Assembly (NCBI RefSeq): GCF_001424045.1
Contig: NZ_LMQB01000028.1
Span: 62,001-126,000 of the forward strand
Reading direction: 5' to 3'
Length of the DNA stretch: 64,000 bases
Origin: Rhizobium sp. Leaf371
GTDB lineage: Bacteria > Pseudomonadota > Alphaproteobacteria > Rhizobiales > Rhizobiaceae
The number at the start of each line of letters is the position of its first letter. Position 1 is the first letter of the stretch. This document shows, piece after piece, positions 43,321 to 53,000 of this stretch. The position numbers and the translations under genes were made by a program. The notes beneath the pieces are model-generated. The model ran no database searches. It had not been told where the DNA came from and saw only the letters and a program-made list of their open reading frames with translations.

Positions 43321-44412
43321 ATGACCACAGCCGGCTTTGTCGCCGATTGGGATAAGGAGCAAACGGGTTTGCAGGACGGACCCGGACCCGATGCCGCAAC
43401 CGTCCCGACCGATGTCGCCGTGGTCGTGATCGGGCGAAACGAGGGCGCGCGCCTTATCGCCTGCCTGCGCTCGCTCGGGGCCTGCATCACGCGGACGGTC
43501 TATGTCGATTCCGGCTCGTCCGACGGGAGCGTGGCCGCGGCGCGCGACCTCGGCGCCACCGTCGTGCAGCTCGACATCACCACACCCTTCACGGCCGCGC
43601 GCGCGCGCAATGCGGGCTTTCAAGCCGCGATGGCGCGCTGGCCGGACACCGCCGTCGTCCAGTTCATCGATGGCGATTGCACGCTCGACGCGGGCTGGAT
43701 CGGGACAGCGCGAGACTTTCTGCGCGATCGCCCGTCGGTCGCGCTCGTCTTCGGACGCCGCCGGGAGCGTTTTCCAGAAACATCCGTCTTCAACGCGCTC
43801 TGCGACCGCGAGTGGAGCGGCCCGCCGGGCAAGGCCTTGGAATGTGGCGGCGACATCCTCATCCGGGCCGATCTGTTCCGCCAGATGGGCGGCTATCGCT
43901 CCGACCTGATTGCCGGGGAGGAGCCGGAGCTTTGCGTGCGCCTGCGCGCCGCGGGCTGGAGCATCTGGCGGCTCGACTGCGAGATGACGCAGCATGACGC
44001 CGATATCCACCGGTTCGGCCAGTGGTGGCGCCGGGCCGTGCGCAGCGGCCATGCCTTTGCCGAAGTCGCCGGCCTTCACCGGCACGCCGAAAGCCGTATC
44101 TGGGGCCGCAGTCTCGGCCGCGCGATCCTGTGGGGCGGCGTCCTCCCGGGTTCGGCGCTGATCGGCGCGTTCGCCTTTCCGCCGGCGATCCTGCTGCTCG
44201 CGCTCTACCCGGCCCAGATCGCGCGCATGGCCTTGCGTCAGGAAGCGGTGAGGCGCTCTTCGGGGGGAACGCCAAGGGGGCCCTGGGCGCGGGTGCCCTG
44301 GCGCAATGCCCTGTTCGACATGCTCGGCAAGTTTCCCGAGTTCCAGGGCGCGATGACCTTCTACATCAACACGGCGCGCCGTCGCCGGCAGGCGATCATC
44401 GAATACAAATAG
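43321..44412 (+). CDS. glycosyltransferase family 2
   Basis: A 363-residue GT-A glycosyltransferase. 'DVAVVVIGRNEGARLIACLR' (about 31-50) is the nucleotide-binding start, 'VVQFIDGDCTLDAGWI' (about 112-127) carries the D-x-D motif, and 'EEPELCVRLRAAGWSIWRLD' (about 200-219) is the ED-like acceptor motif. A C-terminal hydrophobic region (about 258-300) suggests membrane attachment. It starts 12 bases after the hydrolase gene and is probably co-transcribed. Confidence 0.88.
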   Translation: MTTAGFVADWDKEQTGLQDGPGPDAATVPTDVAVVVIGRNEGARLIACLRSLGACITRTVYVDSGSSDGSVAAARDLGATVVQLDITTPFTAARARNAGFQAAMARWPDTAVVQFIDGDCTLDAGWIGTARDFLRDRPSVALVFGRRRERFPETSVFNALCDREWSGPPGKALECGGDILIRADLFRQMGGYRSDLIAGEEPELCVRLRAAGWSIWRLDCEMTQHDADIHRFGQWWRRAVRSGHAFAEVAGLHRHAESRIWGRSLGRAILWGGVLPGSALIGAFAFPPAILLLALYPAQIARMALRQEAVRRSSGGTPRGPWARVPWRNALFDMLGKFPEFQGAMTFYINTARRRRQAIIEYK

Positions 44413-44463
44413 CGCCCGGCCACGTTGGCCGGGCAAGCGCCCCGCCCGCGCTTGGCGTCGCCG

Positions 44464-45390
44464 CTATCGGGCGATACCCGTCCGAGGCATGGCCGAGACG
44501 ACCTCCCACACGATCTCCTGCATCCGCCGCGCGGCCTCGGGCGGCAGCGCTTCCGCAGGCGTGCCGTCATGCCGGTTGAGCTGGTATGCCAACCCGGTCG
44601 GGTCGCGATGGTAGAGCACGGCATAATGGGTGAGCGCGACGAGGTAGGCTCCGGCATCGTTGACGTGGATATCGTCGGAAAACAGTTGCTTGCGGTTGGT
44701 CAGGCCGGAAATGCGCCCCGCCTCGATCTCACGCACGACCTTTGCCATGACCTGGCCGGCCGGGATGATGTAGATGGCGGCGTCGGTGTCCGCTGCAACA
44801 AGCGCACGCCGCAGGATCTCGCCCTCCCACTGGCGGTGGAGATCCGTATCGAGGCGCATCAGCCAGCCGTCCGGATCGCTCAGCGCGTGCCATGTCTCGT
44901 AGAGGTAGACGCGGATCCGCTCGTTTCCGGCACGCGCCGCCATCGCCCAGCGGCGCGCGTAGTCCGGGCTATCGAAGTAGCGGATGGCATCGCGGATCTC
45001 GACCATCTCGGTCATGACGAAGGCATCGTATTCGCCGCTCGCGAGAGCCTCGTGCGGCGCGCGGTGGCGATTCGGGTCGTTCTCCTGGAAGCCGGCGATC
45101 GTGCCCTGCGGGTCCCAATGCGCCTTCAGGGTGGTTCCCCATCCGATCTGGCTCTCGTAGCGATGTCCCTCCGGCGCGAGCTGCGCCAGCATGGCGGGCA
45201 TATCGCGGCCGACCAGACTGTGACCGAGATGGTAGACGCGCAGCGGCGTCTGCGGCGGTGCGAGCGGCTCGGCGTAGAGCGCCTCGAACTCCCCGAGACT
45301 CAGGCGCGCCGCCGCGTCGCTGCGCCCGAGAAGGCCCGTTGCCATGAACACGACGAGAGCGATCCGCCGCGGAAAGTCGCTTAATCTCAT
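44464..45390 (-). CDS. secreted SGNH-like protein of the EPS locus
   Basis: A 308-residue exported protein with a signal peptide ending near 'GRSDAAAR' (about 27). It appears to be a divergent SGNH hydrolase: 'YHLGHSLVGRDMP' (about 53-65) would be block I with GHS instead of GDS, and 'FSDDIHVNDAGAYLVAL' (about 239-255) is a clear block V with the D-x-x-H pair. Homologues are usually called hypothetical. It might remove or transfer acyl groups on the EPS in the periplasm. It lies 75 bases downstream of the WcaJ-like gene on the same strand. Confidence 0.65.
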   Translation of the reverse strand: MRLSDFPRRIALVVFMATGLLGRSDAAARLSLGEFEALYAEPLAPPQTPLRVYHLGHSLVGRDMPAMLAQLAPEGHRYESQIGWGTTLKAHWDPQGTIAGFQENDPNRHRAPHEALASGEYDAFVMTEMVEIRDAIRYFDSPDYARRWAMAARAGNERIRVYLYETWHALSDPDGWLMRLDTDLHRQWEGEILRRALVAADTDAAIYIIPAGQVMAKVVREIEAGRISGLTNRKQLFSDDIHVNDAGAYLVALTHYAVLYHRDPTGLAYQLNRHDGTPAEALPPEAARRMQEIVWEVVSAMPRTGIAR

Positions 45391-45465
45391 GGAACCCTCT
45401 TGGACATGTGTGGGGAAACGCCGCGACGGGACTGTGCTGCGGCCGAGGGTCGATCGAGATCGCTC

Positions 45466-46893
45466 TCAATAGGCTTTTGTCAGGTCGGGAACGACGATCA
45501 CCGTCTTGAGGATGACCCACAGATCCAGCCAGATCGACCAGTTGTTGATGTACCAGAGATCGTGCAGGACACGCTCCCGCATCTTTTCGACCGTCGGTGT
45601 CTCGCCCCGGCAGCCGCTGACCTGCGCCCAGCCGGTGACGCCCGGCTTCACATGCTGCCGCATCGCATATTCGCTGATCAGGGCGTCGTAGAGATCGTCA
45701 TGCGCGATGGCATGCGGACGGGGCCCGACGATCGACATCTCGCCCCGGAGCACGTTCCAGAACTGGGGAAGTTCGTCAAGGCTCGCCGCCCGGAGAAAGG
45801 CGCCGATCCGGGTGATGCGGGGATCGTTGCGGGTCGCCTGGCGGATGCCGGCGCCGTCTTCCATGACCCGCATGCTGCGGAACTTGAGAATCCGGAAGGC
45901 GTCGCCGCCGTAACCCTTTCTCGACTGCACGAACAGCACGGGGCCTTTGCTTTCCATCTTGATGGCGATCGCGATGAGGATCAGCACGGGCAGAAGCAGG
46001 ATCAGCGCACTGAGAGAGAAGACGATGTCGAAGCACCGCTTCAGGCCGCGCTCCCATGCCGCAAGCGGTGGGCGCTGCGTCTGGAAGGCATGCACGCCGC
46101 CGATCTTCTGCGATTCCCCGGAAACGATGCCGCCGACGAAACTGTCGAAGATGACGTTGACCGCAAGCGGAAAGCGCCGCAACGCCGAGAGGTTGGATTC
46201 CATGTCGGCAACGGTGGCGCGTTTCCAGACCACCAGCACCTCGTCGACGTTGCCGATGCCGTTGCGCCGGAGAACGTCGCCGGTCAGGCCGCCGATCGAG
46301 GCTTCCTCGCAGACGGGCAGGACATGGGTGATCTCCATGCCCGACAGGCCGGCATGCCCGCGAAGCTGATCGACCTGGTAGGACTTCGGGCAGATCAGCA
46401 GAACGCGTCTGCGGCGGAACATCCCATGGGCGATCGAGCGAGCGGCATGCGCATACCAGAGATAGCGCGTGCCGAGCAGGCCGACCGTGGAAATGAAGGC
46501 GATGGTGATGATGGCGCCGCGCGAAATGGTGTCGCCGAGTTTCAGGAAGAAGATCACGGTCAGAAGGAAGCAGAGCACCGTCGTGATCAAAAGCACGACC
46601 AGCATGACCTGTCGTCGCAACTGCAGGATCTGCTGCGCGCTGTAGGCATGCACGCCGCTCATCGCGAGCACGAACATGGTGGAGGCCACCAATCCGATGC
46701 CGACATAGGGAGAGGGATCGTTGTAGGCACCGAACACGACATGCTCGTACAGCATGAACCCGAGCGTGCTCGAGATGAGCACGATGGCGAAATCGACGGC
46801 CGCGGCCATGTATTCGATGGCCCCGAAGCCGAGGCTCCGCCGTTTCCGCGATGTCGAATGATACGGGATCATATGCTCGTGCGGTAAGGTCAT
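45466..46893 (-). CDS. polyprenyl-phosphate sugar phosphotransferase, WcaJ/ExoY type
   Basis: A 475-residue membrane enzyme that starts the repeat unit by moving a sugar-1-phosphate to undecaprenyl phosphate. Four N-terminal spans (about 25-140) and a nucleotide-binding-like middle precede the catalytic tail: '[20 protein letters not shown]' (about 287-306), '[25 protein letters not shown]' region and '[25 protein letters not shown]'-type sequence, ending in '[13 protein letters not shown]'. The open frame runs 141 codons further upstream, but ATG 46893 follows GGAG at good spacing and upstream codons are not protein-like. First or second in its minus-strand unit. Confidence 0.92.
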   Translation of the reverse strand: MTLPHEHMIPYHSTSRKRRSLGFGAIEYMAAAVDFAIVLISSTLGFMLYEHVVFGAYNDPSPYVGIGLVASTMFVLAMSGVHAYSAQQILQLRRQVMLVVLLITTVLCFLLTVIFFLKLGDTISRGAIITIAFISTVGLLGTRYLWYAHAARSIAHGMFRRRRVLLICPKSYQVDQLRGHAGLSGMEITHVLPVCEEASIGGLTGDVLRRNGIGNVDEVLVVWKRATVADMESNLSALRRFPLAVNVIFDSFVGGIVSGESQKIGGVHAFQTQRPPLAAWERGLKRCFDIVFSLSALILLLPVLILIAIAIKMESKGPVLFVQSRKGYGGDAFRILKFRSMRVMEDGAGIRQATRNDPRITRIGAFLRAASLDELPQFWNVLRGEMSIVGPRPHAIAHDDLYDALISEYAMRQHVKPGVTGWAQVSGCRGETPTVEKMRERVLHDLWYINNWSIWLDLWVILKTVIVVPDLTKAY

Positions 46894-47069
46894 GACGGAC
46901 TCCATTCCCATTTTGTTTTTCGCAGCAGGATCGGGACGAAGGACCAGACGTCGCGCTGATGCCCGGGTTCTGCTGCGTCTTGGTGTCGGGCGATGTGATC
47001 GACACGGATGCGAAGGCGTTCTTTTTCGAGCGGCGTAACCCTGCGTGAGACCGCGCCGCTCGATATGTC

Positions 47070-48272
47070 TCAGGACTTGCGGTCCGTTCGCACCCAGTCC
47101 GTGGGGCGTCTTCCCAGAAGCGCGCCGGGATAGCTGGCCATCTTGCGGACGACATAGACGGGAAGCCTGCCGAGGGCGCGCGCCGGCAGGGCCCTTTGCC
47201 CGTGCGCCTGCCAGGCTGCCAGGGTCGCCGCGCACAGCAAGGCGACGTTCACTGTGGCCAGCGTCAACGGCAACAGGCCGCTTCCGGAAAGCGCCACGAC
47301 GGCACACGCGGCCCACACCATCGCCAGCACCAGCACCAGGAGTGTCAGCGGCGGAACCAACACGTCGAGCACCATGGCGACATAGGCCCGCTGCAAGACA
47401 AGGCGGACGTTCCGGAACGAACCGACGGCCGTCCCGATGATGGCGAGATGCCCGCCCTCCCAGCGCCGTCTCTGGCTGTCGAGGCCGCGTCGCGTCTGGG
47501 GAAACTGGCTGAGAATGACGGCATCGCGGCAGAAGCGCGGCGCAGAGCCCTGCCTTGCCAGATCCAGACCCAGCTTCATGTCTTCCACCAGATGCCCGTT
47601 CGCAAGGTCGGCCTTAGCGAGCACCGCCCAGGGAAATGCCATGCCGCTTCCCGTCAGCTGGCAGGGCAGGCCCAGTCTCGACAGGCCGAGGGGCCTGACG
47701 TGGTTCTTGACGGTGAAAGCGAATTCGGAGACGGCCAGATCGAGTTTGCCGAGGACGGGTGCCTGCATGAGGTAGCGGCCCTGTATCGGTCCTCCAGACG
47801 TCGCGGCCGCCTCTGCAAGCCGATCGAGAGCATGCGGGGCAAGCGTGCAATCCGCATCGACGATGATGACGACCGGCGGCGGTGCGGCGGAGAGGTGGGC
47901 GATGCCCGCACTGAGCGCATAGCCCTTTCCACGCCGCGTCGCATCGTGCCGCTCGACCACCTCGGCGCCGGCCTGCTGCGCAATGGCGGCGGTCCTGTCG
48001 GTGCAATTGTCCGCGACGACCACGAGCCGGTCGCCGGCCTGAAGCTGCCGGCCGATGCTGGCAAGCGTAGCGGCCAGGCCGTCTTCCTCGTCATGCGCGG
48101 GAACGAGGACCGCGAGGGCGACCTCTCTCTTGCCGGCCTCCTGTTCGCCCGGTGCGCGTTTGCGCGCCGGGCGAAGGCTGCCCGTGATGCATTCCACCGC
48201 GAAGATCACGGCCGGCACGCAGGCGAGCGCCGCCATGAACATGGCCGCCGACCAGAACGGATAGTGCAGCAT
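47070..48272 (-). CDS. membrane glycosyltransferase family 2
   Basis: A 400-residue GT2 with an N-terminal span (about 8-30), a cytoplasmic catalytic domain ('VALAVLVPAHDEEDGLAATL', about 50-69; 'VVIIVDADCTLAP', about 132-144; 'QRRRWEGGHLAI', about 264-275) and C-terminal spans (about 300-370). The Q-x-x-R-W motif places it with processive-type and ExoU/succinoglycan-like transferases. ATG 48272 follows GGGGAGGACC; the longer open frame is only non-coding upstream sequence. Confidence 0.88.
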   Translation of the reverse strand: MLHYPFWSAAMFMAALACVPAVIFAVECITGSLRPARKRAPGEQEAGKREVALAVLVPAHDEEDGLAATLASIGRQLQAGDRLVVVADNCTDRTAAIAQQAGAEVVERHDATRRGKGYALSAGIAHLSAAPPPVVIIVDADCTLAPHALDRLAEAAATSGGPIQGRYLMQAPVLGKLDLAVSEFAFTVKNHVRPLGLSRLGLPCQLTGSGMAFPWAVLAKADLANGHLVEDMKLGLDLARQGSAPRFCRDAVILSQFPQTRRGLDSQRRRWEGGHLAIIGTAVGSFRNVRLVLQRAYVAMVLDVLVPPLTLLVLVLAMVWAACAVVALSGSGLLPLTLATVNVALLCAATLAAWQAHGQRALPARALGRLPVYVVRKMASYPGALLGRRPTDWVRTDRKS

Positions 48273-48581
48273 GGACGGTCCTCCCCGTAGAATCACCCCG
48301 GCCCGTGGGTTCACCCTGGCCTCCGATGACGTCTGCAAGACTAGGGTCGGATCTCGAAAATGCTCAATGTCGCCGTCTACCGCCTTCGGATAGGCGCCCG
48401 TTAATCCTTTCGTAACCATAAGACCACCCGGAGGGCCGGCCATACACCCTAGGGATGCCGAGCGATCAATTGCTATGCCTGTAATTTTCCGCGCACATTC
48501 AAAAGCTAACGATAACAGGGTTTTATCGGTGACATCCTCTAAAGGGAGCGTCGAGCCCTCGATCTCTGGGAGGAGTAAGGC
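48273..48581. promoter_or_regulatory. 309-base divergent promoter region
   Basis: It separates the minus-strand GT2 from the plus-strand WecG-like gene. It holds TACACCCTAGGGATG (48443-48457), related to the palindrome before the ExoF-like gene, and an inverted repeat CGATAA (48510-48515) / TTATCG (48523-48528) close to the WecG-like start, in an AT-richer stretch. No gene was seen. Confidence 0.45.
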
Positions 48582-49376
48582 ATGGCAATCGTGGAGCATA
48601 CGGAGCTAAGACCCTTGCGCGGCCCTCTGGGACGACGATGCCGGTTTCTTGGCGCGCCGTTCGATCTCGTGCCCCGCGACAGGATCCTGGATCTCATCCG
48701 CAGCGCAGATCCCACCTCCAGATTTCGCTATGTGGTTACGCCCAATGTCGATCATGTCGTGCGATTGAACCGCGAAAGGGCGCTCGGGTCGTTTTACGAT
48801 CAGGCATGGTTGTCTCTGTGCGATAGCAGGCCGATCCAGGCCATGGCGCACGCAACCTTTCTGAAGCTGCCCCTGATGACCGGTTCGGATCTGACGGTGC
48901 ACCTGTTCAAGTCCGTCATCGAGCCAGGCGATCTCATCTCGGTCATAGCCGCCAACGAGGCCATCATGGTCGATCTCGCGGCGGCCTATCCCAACGTGCG
49001 TTTTCGTTCGCTCGTGCCGCCGCCGGACGTCTGGACGGATACCGCCGCGCTCGATGCCTGCGTCGATTTCGTCGCTGCCGGAGATGCGCGGTTCGTGTTC
49101 ATCGCCATCGGCTCACCCCAGTCCGAGAAGATCGCGCACGCTTTGGCCAGCCGGAGCGAGGCAATGGGAATCGGGTTCTGTGTCGGCGCGGCACTGGAAT
49201 TTCTCGTCGGGCGGAAAAGGCGCGCTCCCCTCTGGATGCAGCGGGCGGGCCTGGAATGGCTCCACCGCATGGCCTCCGATCCGAAGCGTCTGTGGCGCCG
49301 CTACGTCTATGCCGTCGTGCCGCTGGCCGGGCTGTTCTGGGGCGAAGTCTCAGGCCGACTGCCGACGCGGAACTGA
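48582..49376 (+). CDS. WecG/TagA/CpsF family glycosyltransferase
   Basis: A 264-residue GT26 enzyme. The family pattern is visible: 'RYVVTPNVDHVVRLNRE' (about 46-62), 'LCDSRPIQAMAHATFLKLPL' region with the DG/DS site (about 85-104), 'GSDLTVHLFK', and 'VFIAIGSPQSEKIAHA' (about 174-189). It transfers N-acetylmannosaminuronic acid, glucuronic acid or a related sugar to the polyprenyl-linked acceptor. GGAGGAGTAAGGC precedes the ATG. Confidence 0.9.
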   Translation: MAIVEHTELRPLRGPLGRRCRFLGAPFDLVPRDRILDLIRSADPTSRFRYVVTPNVDHVVRLNRERALGSFYDQAWLSLCDSRPIQAMAHATFLKLPLMTGSDLTVHLFKSVIEPGDLISVIAANEAIMVDLAAAYPNVRFRSLVPPPDVWTDTAALDACVDFVAAGDARFVFIAIGSPQSEKIAHALASRSEAMGIGFCVGAALEFLVGRKRRAPLWMQRAGLEWLHRMASDPKRLWRRYVYAVVPLAGLFWGEVSGRLPTRN

Positions 49377-49423
49377 CGCGCCATCGACGCACTTGCCCGA
49401 TATCGGCCATCGCAGTTCCAGCT

Positions 49424-50083
49424 TCAGCGGAGCGTGATGGCCGTGGCGATGTGATCGCGCGCGATCAGGAAGCGTCCAGCCAGTCTGTAACCGTCTGGAA
49501 ACGGCCCGACAGCGGCCGTCGTTTCCGCCACGAAGCTTCCGTTGTCACAATCCAGATCGATACGAAATGCCTCGAACCCGAGAAACGTCCGGGTGAGGGG
49601 GTACTGGCATTTGTAGGCGCATTCCTTGGCGCTGAAGATCACCTTGAGCAACAGGCCCCGGCGCTCCGCCGGCATGCGCGCGAGCCAGTCGCGCTCGCTC
49701 GCGATGCAGATCTCCTCAGCATAGGATTCATCGAGCGGGGTCGCCTCCTCGATGTCGAGGCCGATCGAGCGAAAGCCGTCGGCCTTTGAGGCGAGCGCGA
49801 CGCCGGCAAGGGTCTGCGAATGGCTGAGGCTTCCGACGATCCCGTCCGGCCAGACCGGTGCCCGGTCCGCGTCTGAGGGGATGGCGACCGGGCGAAGTCC
49901 GAGCTGCCCGAGAGCATGTCGCGCACAGGCTCGGCCTGCAAAGAACTCCGCCCGGCGTTTCGGCGCGGCGTTGCGCATGAGAGCGGCCTCCTCGGGAAAA
50001 TCCCCGAAAGAGTATTCGCCGATCAGACCCTCGGACGTCGCGATCCGGGGGTCGAAGAGACTGCGGAAGAACGGTTCAGACAA
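49424..50083 (-). CDS. 4'-phosphopantetheinyl transferase, EntD-like
   Basis: A 219-residue Sfp/EntD-superfamily transferase. It moves the phosphopantetheine arm of CoA to the Ser of carrier domains. Motifs are 'GIVGSLSHSQTLAGVAL' (81-97), 'SIGLDIEEATPLDE' with Asp110 and Glu112 that bind Mg2+, and 'FSAKECAYKCQYPL' with Glu154. Its start overlaps the NRPS stop by 8 bases, so it is co-translated with the NRPS and almost certainly primes both the NRPS carrier (Ser1474) and the PKS carrier (Ser1807). Confidence 0.92.
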   Translation of the reverse strand: MSEPFFRSLFDPRIATSEGLIGEYSFGDFPEEAALMRNAAPKRRAEFFAGRACARHALGQLGLRPVAIPSDADRAPVWPDGIVGSLSHSQTLAGVALASKADGFRSIGLDIEEATPLDESYAEEICIASERDWLARMPAERRGLLLKVIFSAKECAYKCQYPLTRTFLGFEAFRIDLDCDNGSFVAETTAAVGPFPDGYRLAGRFLIARDHIATAITLR

Positions 50084-53000
50084 GATCCCTCACGTGGCTC
50101 CGGCCCGCCGCGCCGCCGAAGGCCATCCGCCGGCGGGCCGCCCGGCTGGCGGCCTCCCCGAGGCGCTCGTTGGTCTTCTCGCCCCGATCGCCGATATGTT
50201 CGGCAAGGGCCGCGACGGTCGGAAACCGGAAGAGATCGGTGATCGTCAGATCCGGCGCGACGCCGGCCTTGAGCTCGCGATGAACCTTGATCGCCAGCAG
50301 CGAATGCCCGCCGAGCTTGAAGAAGCTGTCCGTGGTCCCGACCCGCTCGATATTCAGCGCCCGCCGGAAGATCTCCGCGATCGCCTGCTGCAACCCGTCA
50401 GCCGGGGGAACGAACCGGTCGGCGATGGCCGGGGTCTGGGCTATATCGGGCTTCGGCAGGCGCTTGCGGTCGATCTTGGCGTTGGGCGTCAGCGGAAAGG
50501 CGTCCAGGGTCACGAAATGCGCGGGGATCATGTAGTCCGGCTGTGTCCGGGCCAGATGCGCGCGTAGCGCGGCATCGGCAATCGGCACCGAGGTCCGCAT
50601 GTAGGCGACGATGCGCACATCGTCGGCGGTATCCTCCCGCGTGACGACCACCGTTTCCAGCACGCCGGGGAAAAGCCCGATCTGGGCCTCGATCTCGCCA
50701 AGCTCGATGCGGTAGCCCCGAACCTTGACCTGATGATCGACGCGGCCGATGAAGTGCAGCACGCCGTCCTCTGCGAAGCGGACGAGATCGCCCGTCCGGT
50801 AGATACGTCCCTTTTCGAACGGGTTCGACAGGAAGCGCTCGCCTGTGAGCGCCTCGCGGTTGAGATAGCCGCGTGTGACGCCATCGCCGCCGATATAGAG
50901 TTCGCCGGCGGTTCCTGCCGGCACGGGCTGGCGGGCGGCATCGAGAACGTAGAGCTGGGTGTTTGCGATCGGATGGCCGAGCGGAACGGTTTCCTGCGTC
51001 GCGGCGGCGGGGAAGGTGGAGGACCAGATCGTCGTTTCCGTCGGTCCGTACATGTTGATCACCGGCGCGTCGGTCTCGGCCGCCAGGTCTCTGAGCAGCG
51101 ATCCCTTCAGCGCCTCGCCGCCGATGAAGAGATGGCGAAGGCTGGCGAAGGCCGTGCGATCCTCCTCGCTCATCAGGAACATCCGCGCCATCGACGGGGT
51201 GCACTGCATGTGGGTTACCGCATGCGCCGCGATCTCCGCGGCAAATCCCTCGCCGATGTCGTCTTCCTGTGCCGCGCCGCGAACGATCGAGACCAGCGCC
51301 GCCAAGGGCTGCAGCCGGTCGAGCACGACCTGCTGCTCGACCCCGAAATCCACAAGGCATGCAATGTCGTCCACGCCGATGGCAAGCAGTTGATCGATGC
51401 GCAGCAGGGCATCGTCCACGGTGCCGAAGAGGCCGCTGTCCTCGAAATATCGGAGGAAGGCAAACTCAAGAATGGCGTCGAGTTCGTCCGGCGACACCGA
51501 TTGCAGGTCGATATCGGCCGGCTGCGAAACGCCCTGCGGCTTCTTGAAGGCCGGGAACGCCCAGGCATACTGCTTGATCAGCGCCGCCGCACTTCGCAGA
51601 TAGTCCTTCATCGGTTGGCGCGCCTGCGCCCGGACCTCTTCCCGGTCTTCGCCGAGAAGCGTGTGAAGCATGAGGGTGACCTTGTAATCGTCGGGATTAC
51701 GGCCGGATTTGACCAGCTCCTCGCGATAGATGACGATCTTGTCCGCCAGTTCCTCCACCGTCTGGCCGAGAAGATGGGTCAGGACATTCGCGCCGACACG
51801 CGCTGCCTCGCGGTAGCTTTCCGGATTGCCGGCAGTCGTCAGCCACACCGGCAGCTCCTTCTGCAACGGTCTCGGATGCGTCGTGACGGCAACTTTCGTG
51901 TCACCAAGGGGGAATTCGACGCTCTCGCCGCGCCAGAGCCGGCGGACCTCGTCGATGCTGCGCAGCAGCGCGGCCTTGTTGTGCGGCGGCGCGTTCTCGG
52001 GGCGCAGAACGAAATCCTCCGGCATCCATCCCGAAGCCGCGGCGAGTGCAACCCGTCCCCGGCTGAGATTGTCCACGACGGCCCAATCCTCGGCGATGCG
52101 GGCGGGGTGATGCAGCGGAAAGACGCAGCTTCCCGCCCGGATGGACAGGTTTTCCGTCACGGCGGCCACGGCCGCGCCCGTCACGGCCGGGTTCGGATAC
52201 GAGCCGCCGAAGGCATGAAAATGCCGCTCCGGCGTCCAGACCGACTGAAAGCCGTTTCGGTCGGCAAATTTGGAGCCCTCCAGCAGCAGCCGGTAGCGCT
52301 CTCCGTCCACGCCGGCATCGTGGCCCCAGTAGAACAGGCCGAAATCCAGCGGCCGGCCGGCGCGCGAACGCCGCGTCTTCGCGGCCGTGCCCTTTTGTCG
52401 ACGGTTCGCATGCACGACCACCTTGAAGCCGGTCGCCAGCGTCCAGAAGAGTTCCAGCACGGAAATGTCGAAGGACAGGCTCGTGACCGCGAGCCAGACG
52501 TCGCGGTCGCGTCCCGACCGCGGGATGACATCGTCCATGCCGGCAAAGAAGTTGACGACGTTGCGATGCTCGACCATGACCCCCTTGGGCTTGCCTGTCG
52601 AACCGGAGGTATAAATCACATAGGCAAGGTCGCCTGCCGTGACCCCGGACGCGAGCCGTCCGTCGTCGCCTGTCTCCTGCCGTTCGGCCAGGCAATCCTC
52701 GATGAACAGCGTCTTGTGGCGCTCCGGGGTGAGGGCGTCCGAGAAGGTGCCGGCAACGCTTCGCTCTGTCAGAATGACCTTCGCCTTGCTGTCTTCCACC
52801 ATATCGGCCAGGCGCTCGATCGGGAAATCCGGGTCGAGCGGGACGTAGGCGCCGCCGGCCTTGAGCACGGCAAGGGCCGCGACCACGAGATCGAGCGAGC
52901 GTGAAACATGGAGGCCGACCAGAACGTCCGGCCCGACGCCACAGGCGGCGAGCGCATGCGCGATGCGGTTTGCGCGTTGATCCATCTGGCGGAACGTGAG

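Noticed and set aside
41668-44436. A 922-codon minus-strand open frame opposite the hydrolase and GT2 genes
   Set aside because: It spans two well-supported plus-strand genes and their gap, and its translation has no recognisable motif.
46894-47316. N-terminal extension of 141 codons on the WcaJ-like gene
   Set aside because: It overlaps the GT2 gene at 47070 in another frame, is Arg-rich and unlike the family; ATG 46893 has a good ribosome site.
50733-52904. A 723-codon plus-strand open frame opposite the NRPS
   Set aside because: Antisense shadow of the adenylation and monooxygenase region; no protein-like composition.
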